NCBI RefSeq assembly: GCF_001267925.1
Contig: NZ_CP011409.1
Location: forward strand, 3,968,001 to 4,032,000
Reading direction: 5' to 3'
From: Herbaspirillum hiltneri N3
Lineage (GTDB): Bacteria; Pseudomonadota; Gammaproteobacteria; Burkholderiales; Burkholderiaceae_D
DNA: 64,000 nucleotides
This document shows, in pieces, positions 16,245-24,299 of this stretch (positions within the stretch are counted from its first letter, which is position 1; each line of letters starts with the position of its first letter). The notes beneath the pieces are model-generated. The model had not been told where the DNA came from. It searched no databases and saw only the letters and a list, made by a program, of their open reading frames with translations. The translations under genes and the position numbers were made by a program.

Positions 16245-18014
16245 ATGAAACTTTCATTCAAACAACGTCTGTGGGCGCCGCTCGTCATCAGCCTGATCGC
16301 ACTGCTCGCCATTTCAATTTTCAACGCTTACCAGGCGCACAACATCCGCCTTGAAGAGCGCAAGAAAGATCTGATCAACGTGGCGCAAGTCGCGATGAGC
16401 ACCATCAAGGAATACGGCGAGCTGGCCAAGAACGGCACGATGAGCAAGGAAGAAGCGCAGAAGACCGCGCTGGCGCGCGTGAAGATGATGCGCTACGGCA
16501 CCGATGGCTATTTCTCGGTCTCCAATTCGTCCGCCGTGACCGTCATGCATCCGATCAAGCCCGAGCTGAACGGAAAAGACCTGACCAATTTCAAGGACCC
16601 GGCCGGCAATCAGGTGTTCGTCGATATCTCCAAGGCCGCTGCATCGCCTCAGGGCGGATTCATCAATTACATCTGGCCGAAAGTCGGTTCGCCCGATCCG
16701 GTGCCGAAAACTTCCTATGCCTTCCGCTATGAGCCATGGGACTGGATCGTCACCACCGGCGTGTACATGGACGACGTGAATGCGGCGTTCACGCAATCGG
16801 TCTATCAACTGATCGCCATCGTGGCCGGCTTCGCGATCGTGCTGATCGCCCTGGTGGTCGTCAACAATCGCAGCATCCTGCGCACCATCGGCGGCGACCC
16901 CGGCGACGCGGCGGAAATCGCCAACCGCATTTCCGACGGCGACCTGACGCTGGCCATCCACACCGCACCGGGCGACACTTCCAGCCTGGTGTATGCATTC
17001 AAGCGCATGCGCGATTCGCTGACGCACACGATCTCGAACATCAAGTCGTCGGCGGACACCATCGCCACCGCATCGAGCGAAATCGCCAGCGGTAACCTGG
17101 ACCTGTCGGGACGCACCGAACAGCAGGCCGGCTCGCTGGAAGAAACCGCTTCCGCGATGGAAGAACTGACCTCGACCGTGAAGCAGAACGCCGACAACGC
17201 GCGCCAGGCCAACCAGCTGGCGGTATCCGCATCCGAGGTTGCGATCCAGGGCGGCGCGGTCGTCAGCCAGGTGGTCGACACGATGGGATCGATCAACGAA
17301 TCCTCGCGCAAGATCGTGGACATCATCAGCGTGATCGACGGCATCGCCTTCCAGACCAACATCCTGGCGCTGAACGCAGCGGTGGAAGCCGCACGCGCCG
17401 GCGAACAAGGCCGCGGCTTCGCGGTGGTGGCGTCGGAAGTGCGCAGCCTGGCGCAACGCTCCTCGGCTGCAGCGAAGGAAATCAAGACGCTGATCGACGA
17501 TTCGGTGTCCAAGGTCGACGTCGGCAGCAAGCTGGTGCAGCAAGCCGGCGAAACCATGAACGAGGTGGTCGCCAGCGTCAAGCGCGTGACCGACATCGTC
17601 GGAGAGATCAGCTCGGCCAGCCAGGAACAAAGCGCCGGCATCGGCGAAGTCGGCCAGGCCATCACGCAGATGGACGAAGGCACGCAGCAAAACGCCGCGC
17701 TGGTGGAACAAGCCGCCGCCGCCGCACAATCGCTGCAGGACCAGGCCGCCACGCTGGCCCAGCTGGTCGGTCGCTTCAAGCTCGACGCCACGCAGGCGCA
17801 AGCTGCACCGATTGTCAGGACTGCAGCGCCAGCAACGGCACCAGCACCGGTGCGCGCTGCCGTAGCGAAGGCGCCGGCCCGGCCGGCTCCCATCGCCGCC
17901 AAACCCAAAGCGACTGCCGCTGCGACTGCTCCACGCATCGCCTCGGCGCCGGCCAAATCGGCGGGACCGAAACCGACGATGCCTGATTCCGATTCGGATT
18001 GGGAGACCTTCTGA
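16245..18014 (+). CDS. Methyl-accepting chemotaxis protein with Cache sensor and CheR-tether tail
   Basis: This chemoreceptor has 589 residues. TM1 is near residues 10-30. A periplasmic single Cache-type domain follows (about 35-185, with YGTDGYFSVSN, HPIKPELNGKDL and EPWDWIVTTGVYMDDV, which are typical of the fold). TM2 is near 188-208, then HAMP and the signalling domain with [19 protein letters not shown] 75-residue Ala/Pro-rich linker ends in DWETF, nearly identical to the NWETF pentapeptide that tethers CheR/CheB in E. coli Tar and Tsr. Such Cache domains commonly bind small organic acids; the ligand here is unknown. A sigma-28 promoter lies upstream. Confidence 0.95.
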   Translation: MKLSFKQRLWAPLVISLIALLAISIFNAYQAHNIRLEERKKDLINVAQVAMSTIKEYGELAKNGTMSKEEAQKTALARVKMMRYGTDGYFSVSNSSAVTVMHPIKPELNGKDLTNFKDPAGNQVFVDISKAAASPQGGFINYIWPKVGSPDPVPKTSYAFRYEPWDWIVTTGVYMDDVNAAFTQSVYQLIAIVAGFAIVLIALVVVNNRSILRTIGGDPGDAAEIANRISDGDLTLAIHTAPGDTSSLVYAFKRMRDSLTHTISNIKSSADTIATASSEIASGNLDLSGRTEQQAGSLEETASAMEELTSTVKQNADNARQANQLAVSASEVAIQGGAVVSQVVDTMGSINESSRKIVDIISVIDGIAFQTNILALNAAVEAARAGEQGRGFAVVASEVRSLAQRSSAAAKEIKTLIDDSVSKVDVGSKLVQQAGETMNEVVASVKRVTDIVGEISSASQEQSAGIGEVGQAITQMDEGTQQNAALVEQAAAAAQSLQDQAATLAQLVGRFKLDATQAQAAPIVRTAAPATAPAPVRAAVAKAPARPAPIAAKPKATAAATAPRIASAPAKSAGPKPTMPDSDSDWETF

Positions 18015-18075
18015 CGGACATTCCTGTGCCAGAGTGAATGGGAGTGAATGGCAGGAGAAACAGCAGTAAAACGAA

Positions 18076-18105
18076 GGGCTTGCATGCAACTGCAAGCCCT
18101 TTTTT
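18076..18105 (+). terminator. Intrinsic terminator of the Cache chemoreceptor
   Basis: A perfect nine-base stem GGGCTTGCA/TGCAAGCCC with a six-base loop is followed by six T, about 60 bases after the stop. Confidence 0.9.
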
Positions 18106-18455
18106 ATGTCTTTTTTTTACGCGGCAACAACCATTCTGACACCAAACATAATCTCGGCCTGGTAACGTTGCCGGCAAGAACGTCGACGGCTACGCCATTA
18201 TCCCGAGGGAAAACTTGCCATGGGATCAAGATGAACTGGCGGATGGCCAGGTCACCACCGACATCAAGTATCTCCGATGCGACAGATTGGCCCCGGCAAG
18301 CACACTTCTTGCGTGCACTTTTTGCTCAGCCCACAGTCAAACTGGGAATCGGCATAAAATAGACCGGTAAATTTGGCCAGTTAATTGTCGACCGTCTGTG
18401 AAAATCCAGCAGCTCTGACAGGTCCGTCCTGTCGAAGCCGTTTAAGGAAAGAGAC
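18106..18455. other. Gene-free stretch, possible small RNA or long leader
   Basis: No convincing gene is seen in these 350 bases. At 18296-18322 the sequence can fold as GCAAG/CTTGC or GCAC/GTGC and is followed by five T, which resembles a weak terminator for an upstream small RNA. The last 100 bases hold the promoter and ribosome-binding site region of the 62-codon gene. Confidence 0.3.
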
Positions 18456-18644
18456 ATGGAAAACTCTCCCAAAACAATGTCCAGCCTGATGTGCGAGCTC
18501 AGCGTCGCACTTGCCGACCTTGCTGAAAAAATGAGCAATCTGGCAATCAACCTGGAAAACCACTACCTCGACTCCGATGCCGAAGAGCCGGCTGCATTGA
18601 TGGAAGCAGCGCGCTCCACGATCGAAAAAGCCAGGAGCAACTAA
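18456..18644 (+). CDS. Small helical protein of unknown function (62 aa)
   Basis: I do not recognise this protein. The 62 residues form an acidic, largely helical chain (SLMCELSVALADLAEKM and ALMEAARSTIEKARS) with heptad-like spacing of Leu/Ala, so a coiled coil or small bundle is likely. It has no signal peptide. AAGGAAAG lies six to twelve bases before the ATG, a strong ribosome-binding site, which supports expression. No operon partner is present. Confidence 0.65.
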   Translation: MENSPKTMSSLMCELSVALADLAEKMSNLAINLENHYLDSDAEEPAALMEAARSTIEKARSN

Positions 18645-18700
18645 GCTCCCGGTGGAAATTCCTTCTCTCCGTCTCCCCTTCTGCCTGCATTTCGAACCGA

Positions 18701-19660
18701 TTATCCGCGTTTTCTTTTTGACATCATCGCGCCGCCTGTTTCATCGGTCGCCAGCGCGTTTTCATCATCCAGCCAGAACGACACCCCTTCCGCCGCCACC
18801 CGCTCCGCAATGAAATCCGCCACGACATTGACGCGCAAAATATCGCGCGCGTCGGCATGCGTGATCAGCCAATAGGACCGATGCAATTTCACTTGCGGCA
18901 ACAAGCGCACCAGTTTTTTCTCGCGCCGCGCCATGAAACAGGGCAACACGCCCAGACCTGCCCCACCGACCACGGCCGCCATCTGGCTGATGATGTTGGA
19001 AATGCGCATGCGCGGCCGCAGCGCCGGTGAAATCTCGGACAGGTAATCCAGTTCGCGCGACCACATCAAGTCTTCCACGTAGCCGACCCAGGGATGCGCC
19101 TCCAGTTGCGACTTTTCGTTGATGGCCGGCTTCCGGCGAAGGTAATCGCGCGCGGCGTAAATGCCGAGTTCGTAGTCGTTGAGCCGGCGCGCATACAAGC
19201 GCCCCTGCTCGGGTCGCGTCATGCTTACCGCGATGTCGGCCTCGCGTTTGGACAAGCTGAACATGCGCGGATTAGCGATCAGCTCCACCTCGAGTTCCGG
19301 ATGGCGCTGCGCCAGCAGGCTCAGTTGCGGCGCCAGGAAATACGTGCCCCAGGCTTCCGGCGTGCCGATGCGGATCGAGCCGGTCAGGCCCTGCGCGGGA
19401 TCATCCTGGCGCGCATGGATGCGCACCGCCAGGCTCTCCATTGCTTCGGCTTCGGGGATCAGACGCTCGCCTTCGACGGTCAGCGCATAACCGGCCGAGC
19501 GGCGGTCGAACAAGGCCACGCCGAGCGACTCCTCCAGTCCGGCGATGCGCCGGCTCAACGTCGAATGATCGATGCCGATCCGGCGCGCGGCCACGGTCAG
19601 GCGCCCGGCGCGCACCACGGCGAGGAAGGCTTGCAGGTCGTTCCAGTCGAACTTGTTCAT
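18701..19660 (-). CDS. LysR-family transcriptional regulator
   Basis: This 319-residue regulator has an N-terminal winged helix-turn-helix (WNDLQAFLAVVRAGRLTVAA, IDHSTLSRRIAGLEE) and an effector-binding domain from about residue 90. It is divergent from the SAF-domain dehydrogenase and probably controls it. The ATG at 19660 is chosen because GGAA lies six bases upstream and LysR proteins begin just before this helix. The final 25 residues (DDENALATDETGGAMMSKRKRG) form a basic tail that exceeds the usual LysR length. Confidence 0.9.
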   Translation of the reverse strand: MNKFDWNDLQAFLAVVRAGRLTVAARRIGIDHSTLSRRIAGLEESLGVALFDRRSAGYALTVEGERLIPEAEAMESLAVRIHARQDDPAQGLTGSIRIGTPEAWGTYFLAPQLSLLAQRHPELEVELIANPRMFSLSKREADIAVSMTRPEQGRLYARRLNDYELGIYAARDYLRRKPAINEKSQLEAHPWVGYVEDLMWSRELDYLSEISPALRPRMRISNIISQMAAVVGGAGLGVLPCFMARREKKLVRLLPQVKLHRSYWLITHADARDILRVNVVADFIAERVAAEGVSFWLDDENALATDETGGAMMSKRKRG

Positions 19661-19762
19661 GGTGTTTCCGTATGCGATTTTTTGCACATGAAGTGTGTGA
19701 TATTCGGCATTTACCGGGAAAAATCCCAATGCTACTCTTTTTCTGCTTTTACGCCCTCGGGT

Positions 19763-19774
19763 GCGCAATTGCGC
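19763..19774. promoter_or_regulatory. Perfect palindrome between LysR and dehydrogenase genes
   Basis: GCGCAATTGCGC is a perfect 12-base palindrome in the 159-base divergent gap, 45 bases before the dehydrogenase start. It is a candidate LysR binding site. Confidence 0.4.
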
Positions 19775-19819
19775 TCACTCCATGTCCACGCGGGCGACAA
19801 ACCTAAAAAAGGAGACAGC

Positions 19820-21202
19820 ATGTCCAACATGTTCCATCAGCTCAAGGCCCTGGCCCAGGCCGGCAAACCGGTGCGGGTCGGCCTGATCGGCGCCGGCAAG
19901 TTCGGCTCGATGTTCCTGTCGCAAGTGCCGCGCACACCCGGCGTGCATCTGCTCGGCATCGCCGACCTTTCGCCGGCGCGCGCCAAACAGGCGCTCGCGC
20001 GCGTCGGCTGGAAAGACGACATGCACGCCGCGCGTTCGTGGGAAGAAGCGCTGCGCGACGGCAGCACTTTCGTGCAGGACGATGCCGAAGCGATGATCGC
20101 GCATCCGCAACTCGATATCGTCATCGACGCCACCGGCAGCCCCGCCACCGGTATCCGTCACGCCCTGTTGTGTTGCCGGCACCGCAAGCACATCATCATG
20201 GTCAACGTCGAAGCCGATGCGCTGGCGGGACCGCTGCTGGCGCGCCGTGCGGCCGAAGCCGGCATCATTTACTCGATGGCCTACGGCGACCAGCCTGCGC
20301 TGATCGCCGAGATGGTGGACTGGGCGCGCACCTCGGGCTTCGACGTGGTGTGCGCCGGCAAGGGCACCAAGTATTTGCCGGTGTATCACCAGTCGACGCC
20401 TGACACGGTGTGGGGCCATTATGGTTTCAGCGAGGCGCAGGTCGCTTCGGGCGACTTCAATGCGCAGATGTTCAACTCCTTCCTGGACGGCACCAAGTCG
20501 GCGCTGGAAATGGGCGCAGTCGCCAACGCCTGCGGCCTGACGCCGGGCGCTGACGGACTGGCCTTCCCGCCCTGCGGCGTGGACGATCTGCCTAACCTGC
20601 TCAAGCCATCGTCGGCGGGCGGCATCCTGTCGCACTCCGGCACGGTGGAAGTCGTGTCATCGCTGGAGCGCGACGGCCGTCCGGTATTCCGCGACTTGCG
20701 CTGGGGCGTGTACGTGACCTTCGAAGCGCCCAGCGATTACGTGCGCGACTGCTTCGCCCAGTACGGACTCAAGACCGACGCCAGCGGCCGCTACGCCACC
20801 ATGTACAAACCGTATCACCTGATCGGTCTCGAACTCGGCATCTCGGTGGCCAACATCGCCGTGCGTGGCCAGGCCACCGGCAGCACGCTGGCATTCAGCG
20901 GCGACACCGTCGCCACCGCCAAGCGTGATCTCAAACCGGGCGAGAAACTCGACGGCGAAGGCGGTCACATGGTCTACGGCAAACTGATGCCGGCGGCCGA
21001 TTCGCTCAACGCCGAAGCGTTGCCGATCGGTCTGGCGCATCACATCGTGCTGCAGCGTCCGATTGCGGCCGGCCAGGCGGTGCGCTGGAGCGACGTCGCC
21101 ATCGACAGCAGTGTGCAGGCGATCCAGGTGCGGCGTGAAATGGAAGCGCTGTTCCGCAAGGAAATGGGATTGGCGGCGCCGCGCAGCAGCATCGCCGCCT
21201 GA
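19820..21202 (+). CDS. NAD(P)-dependent dehydrogenase with C-terminal SAF domain
   Basis: This 460-residue protein has an N-terminal Rossmann domain (VGLIGAGKFGSMFL at about residue 20) of the homoserine-dehydrogenase/Gfo-Idh kind. A central catalytic region follows (about 150-340, with MAYGDQPALIAEMVDWA and KGTKYLP). The C-terminal SAF-like domain runs from about 370 (AKRDLKPGEKLDGEGG, LQRPIAAGQAVRWSDV). This architecture is found in poorly characterised oxidoreductases that are sometimes mislabelled as FlgA because of the SAF domain. The substrate is unknown; a sugar-acid or branched polyol is a guess. The start at 19820 has a perfect AAGGAG site. It is the only gene in its transcript before a strong terminator. 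Confidence 0.85.
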   Translation: MSNMFHQLKALAQAGKPVRVGLIGAGKFGSMFLSQVPRTPGVHLLGIADLSPARAKQALARVGWKDDMHAARSWEEALRDGSTFVQDDAEAMIAHPQLDIVIDATGSPATGIRHALLCCRHRKHIIMVNVEADALAGPLLARRAAEAGIIYSMAYGDQPALIAEMVDWARTSGFDVVCAGKGTKYLPVYHQSTPDTVWGHYGFSEAQVASGDFNAQMFNSFLDGTKSALEMGAVANACGLTPGADGLAFPPCGVDDLPNLLKPSSAGGILSHSGTVEVVSSLERDGRPVFRDLRWGVYVTFEAPSDYVRDCFAQYGLKTDASGRYATMYKPYHLIGLELGISVANIAVRGQATGSTLAFSGDTVATAKRDLKPGEKLDGEGGHMVYGKLMPAADSLNAEALPIGLAHHIVLQRPIAAGQAVRWSDVAIDSSVQAIQVRREMEALFRKEMGLAAPRSSIAA

Positions 21203-21217
21203 TCCGAACGGACATGG

Positions 21218-21258
21218 GAAAAGCCGCCGTCCGGAGTGATACCGGGCGGCGGCTTTTT
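21218..21258. terminator. Bidirectional terminator
   Basis: AAAGCCGCCGTCCGG pairs with CCGGGCGGCGGCTTT (one mismatch) around a seven-base loop, with T-runs on both strands. It separates the convergent dehydrogenase and TonB-receptor genes. Confidence 0.9.
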
Positions 21259-21273
21259 TGGGGTGAAGACAAA

Positions 21274-23541
21274 TCAGAAGTCGTACTTCAACTCCGCAAA
21301 CAAGGTCCGCTGCGGGAACGGATGGAACAGGAAGTAATCCTTGTTGGTGATGTTGTCGATGCCGACGGCGGTGCTCCAGTGCTTGTCGACCTTGTAGCGC
21401 GCCCGCGCGTCAAACACGACGTAGCTGTCGAAACCCTGGTAGGTGTGCGTGTTGATGTCGCTGTTGTCGACCGTGGCGTACAAGCGGCCGCTGTAGCGTC
21501 CGGCCAGCGTGTAAGCCCATTTGTCGTCGGGACGGTAAGTGCCGACCAGCGTGGCGCGCCATTCCGGCACGTAAGGCGTGCGCTTGCCGACCGAAGTGGT
21601 GGTGGCCGAGACGAAACTGCTGTTGCCCAGAATGCGCGCATCCACGTAAGTCAGGCTGCCGTTGATCTCTAGTCCGCGGATCAGCGCGTCGTCTTTTTGC
21701 AGCACCAGTTCGACGCCGCGCTGGCGCGTCTTGTCGATGTTTTGCGTATAGGACGATACCACCGTACCCAGCGTGGCAGTCTGCGAGATCAGGGCGTTCG
21801 AGACGTCTTCCTGGAACAGCGACATGCGTACCTTGCCCTTGTCGAGCGCCCGTTCGATCGCCAGTTCGCTCGACAGCACACGCTCCGGTTTCAGGTTGGG
21901 ATTCGGCTGGCGGAAGATGCCATCGCTGCCCTGCACGTTCTGATATAGCTCGCCCACGGTCGGGAAACGCAAGGCTTTGCCGAACGAGCCGGTGACCTGC
22001 CACTGCTCGCCGGGGGTCCATGCCACCGACAGCTTGGGCGAGAAACCGGAGTTGCGCACTTCCGGCTGGTTGATGCCGCCGCTGGCCGTCGCATAATTGT
22101 AGCCGCCGAACGCACGCCACCATTCATAGCGCCCGCCCACGGTTGCCTTCCAGTCCTGCGCCAGGCGCCAGGCGTCCTGCGCCCATACGGCGGACGTCTC
22201 GGTCTTGCCGCGCGAATCGGTCGACAAGGCGCCGTTGCCGCCGGAAACCCAGTTGCCTGTCAGGTAAGTCGGGCTGACCAGTTTGTATTGATCGTAGTGG
22301 CCGCCGAAACTGACGATGTGCGCGCCCTTGAGACCGTCCGGACGCCAGACGCCCTTGAGGTCCAGCGTATTCCAGCCGGTGCCGCCGGCGTCGGCGATGG
22401 TGCCGTTGCCGCTGTTTTGCGCGGCGGGATAGGCGCCGGTCGACGTCCGGACGATGTCTTTGGCAGTGTAGAAATTGCTGGCGATGGCTTCCCAGTCGAA
22501 CGCGCCCTGCGTCTTGCGGCGGACCGACAGGCTTTGCATCCATTGTTCCTGGCCGGTGTTGTTGCTCGCCATCCCGCTGGGATAGACCGTGGCGCCGGCG
22601 GCGTTGCGAAGGTAGGACTGGCCATGTGAATCGGCCTGGTTCTGCCAATAGCCCAGGATGTAGGCGGCAGTCAGCGTCGGCGAAAAATCATAGGCCAGCT
22701 TGATCTTGGCGTTGTCCTGCACGGTGTGCGTCAGGCCGTTCGCACCGAGCACGACGATGTTCTTGCCGGTGCGGTCTTGCGCGGCATAGCCGCCGATGCT
22801 GCCGGCCGGCGCGGTGGCCGCGGTCACGTACGTCACCGGCTGGCTGTAGCTATCCAGGTGATTGGCACTGAACCACCACGACAGGTCGCCGCTGCGGTTG
22901 CCCAGCGTGGCGCTGAATTCCTGGGCGCGGTAGGTGTTGCTGGTGCCGTACTGGCTGAAATCCTGGAACGCGGTATTGGCCTTGACGCTGGCTTCGAAGT
23001 GATCCGGCATACGCGTGGCGATCTCGGTCACTGCGCCATAGGAATTGCCGGGGTACTGCGCGGCGAACGGACCGTACAGTACGTCCACGCGCTCGACTTC
23101 TTCCGGCGCGACCATGAACCAGCGCGGCGAACCGTTGCCGTTATTGTTGTTGATGAGCGCCGACAGCAGCATGCCGTCGGCGTAGATCAGGCTGCGTGCG
23201 CCGGCATTGATGCCGGTGGTGCGTGTGGACATCGGCGCCTGCGTGTCGCCGATGTAGCGCTTGCGCACCAGCACGTTGGGCAGATACTTGAGCGTGTCCT
23301 CGACGCTGGTCGCATTGACGGTATCGGCCGCCTTGGCCGCGGTGATGCTTTCGGTGGTGGTCGGCAGCCGGTTCTTTTCGCTGACCGAGCGCGACTCCTT
23401 GACGACGACTTCGGGCAAGGCGGCGCTGTCTTCAGACTGCGCCTGGAGCTGGGCCTGGGCCTGGCTGAGCGGGCTCCAAGCGGCGATCATCGCCAGCAGC
23501 AGGGGCCGCAAAGGGAATGGGAATGGATTGGTATTTTTCAT
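21274..23541 (-). CDS. TonB-dependent receptor, candidate copper/metal uptake (BfrG-like by context)
   Basis: This outer-membrane receptor has 755 residues. It has a signal peptide ending at about AQAQA, a TonB box-like LPEVVVKE, a plug domain (VEDTLKYLPNVLVRKRYIG, MSTRTTGINAGARSLIYADG) and a beta barrel that ends in the canonical aromatic residue (ELKYDF). TonB energises import of the ligand. The gene lies 94 bases after a DUF2946/CruR-type leader gene, an arrangement described for the copper-repressed TonB receptor bfrG of Bordetella pertussis, so a copper-related ligand is likely but inferred. The start at 23541 has GGA upstream and gives a proper signal peptide. Confidence 0.9.
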   Translation of the reverse strand: MKNTNPFPFPLRPLLLAMIAAWSPLSQAQAQLQAQSEDSAALPEVVVKESRSVSEKNRLPTTTESITAAKAADTVNATSVEDTLKYLPNVLVRKRYIGDTQAPMSTRTTGINAGARSLIYADGMLLSALINNNNGNGSPRWFMVAPEEVERVDVLYGPFAAQYPGNSYGAVTEIATRMPDHFEASVKANTAFQDFSQYGTSNTYRAQEFSATLGNRSGDLSWWFSANHLDSYSQPVTYVTAATAPAGSIGGYAAQDRTGKNIVVLGANGLTHTVQDNAKIKLAYDFSPTLTAAYILGYWQNQADSHGQSYLRNAAGATVYPSGMASNNTGQEQWMQSLSVRRKTQGAFDWEAIASNFYTAKDIVRTSTGAYPAAQNSGNGTIADAGGTGWNTLDLKGVWRPDGLKGAHIVSFGGHYDQYKLVSPTYLTGNWVSGGNGALSTDSRGKTETSAVWAQDAWRLAQDWKATVGGRYEWWRAFGGYNYATASGGINQPEVRNSGFSPKLSVAWTPGEQWQVTGSFGKALRFPTVGELYQNVQGSDGIFRQPNPNLKPERVLSSELAIERALDKGKVRMSLFQEDVSNALISQTATLGTVVSSYTQNIDKTRQRGVELVLQKDDALIRGLEINGSLTYVDARILGNSSFVSATTTSVGKRTPYVPEWRATLVGTYRPDDKWAYTLAGRYSGRLYATVDNSDINTHTYQGFDSYVVFDARARYKVDKHWSTAVGIDNITNKDYFLFHPFPQRTLFAELKYDF

Positions 23542-23558
23542 GTTTATCCGGACCGGCG

Positions 23559-23589
23559 GTGCAGGTGCGGACAAAGGCCGCGCCTGCAC
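23559..23589 (-). promoter_or_regulatory. Hairpin between the CruR-type gene and the TonB receptor
   Basis: GTGCAGG and CCTGCAC pair perfectly around a further three-pair inner stem, 17 bases before the receptor ATG on the minus strand. There is no T-run, so it is not an intrinsic terminator. In Bordetella the corresponding gap is where Rho terminates when copper is present. Confidence 0.5.
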
Positions 23590-23635
23590 AGGTTGACTGA
23601 ACTGGGAAGGCAACCATCAACGGTCGCCACGGCAT

Positions 23636-24043
23636 TCAGGCAACAGCCGGCGGCGCCCGCGACGATGCTACGGTCCAGGCGAACAGCGGCTGCGGCGCGC
23701 TGTAAAACAGGCGCGGCAGGAAATGCGAGATGGTGAATACGGCCTCCGCCAGCCTCTGTTGCCGCGGTGGAGCAACGGCATCGGCATGCATCAGGCAATA
23801 CGGGCAATGCGATGAAGAAGAGGTGTTTTTGCCGCTGTCGCGGTCACCGTCGTTGGCGGCCTTGTCGCCCAAGGCGCTGCAGATTTCCATCCAGAAGGAG
23901 CCGCCACGCTCCTGCGACCACGCTTGGGACGCCACGGAAAACGTCGGAGCGAGCACCATCAGCAGCACCGCCAGAATGGCGGTCCACGCGGTGATTGTGT
24001 TGCGGATGGATGGGCTCGAACGGCCCGATGTCTGCTTCCCCAT
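23636..24043 (-). CDS. cruR: DUF2946 protein, CruR-type copper-responsive leader protein
   Basis: The 135-residue product has one membrane/signal-like segment (residues 15-40). It carries a CxxC motif in SHCPYCLMHA and the C-terminal sequence SSRAPPAVA, which contains the RAPP motif. In Bordetella pertussis the DUF2946 protein CruR has exactly these two elements: nascent CruR senses copper through CxxC, copper relieves arrest at RAPP, and Rho then stops transcription before the TonB-receptor gene. Here too the gene directly precedes a TonB receptor with a 94-base gap. The symbol rests on family, motif and gene order, not on a search. The ribosome-binding site before 24043 is weak. Confidence 0.8.
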   Translation of the reverse strand: MGKQTSGRSSPSIRNTITAWTAILAVLLMVLAPTFSVASQAWSQERGGSFWMEICSALGDKAANDGDRDSGKNTSSSSHCPYCLMHADAVAPPRQQRLAEAVFTISHFLPRLFYSAPQPLFAWTVASSRAPPAVA

Positions 24044-24260
24044 CTTGCGAATGTAGCACGCACATGCGCGGCAATACAGCGCCGGCAGCGGAGTTCAGGC
24101 CGGCGGCAAGGTGCATGCAGCGGGGAGGTAACGGCTGGAAAGGCTGGCCGGTGGCGGTCTGCAAACGATGCAGGCCGCCACGGCGAGAGCGGATGAAAGC
24201 GGGTGCGGCAAATTGTCGCACCCCTGCATGGAGAGATGCCTGCAGGGGTGAACTGTCCGG

Positions 24261-24299
24261 CTTACTTGTCCGGCTTACTTGTCCGGCTTACTTGTTCGG
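24261..24299. repeat. Three 13-base tandem repeats over a stop codon
   Basis: CTTACTTGTCCGG is repeated three times head to tail (third copy with one mismatch). The third copy contains the TAA stop of the DUF4198 gene. The first two extend downstream of it. Confidence 0.9.

Noticed and set aside
19094..19819. Upstream extension of the SAF-dehydrogenase frame over the LysR gene
   Set aside because: The extension is antisense to the LysR gene; the perfect AAGGAG site and the Rossmann start place the true ATG at 19820.
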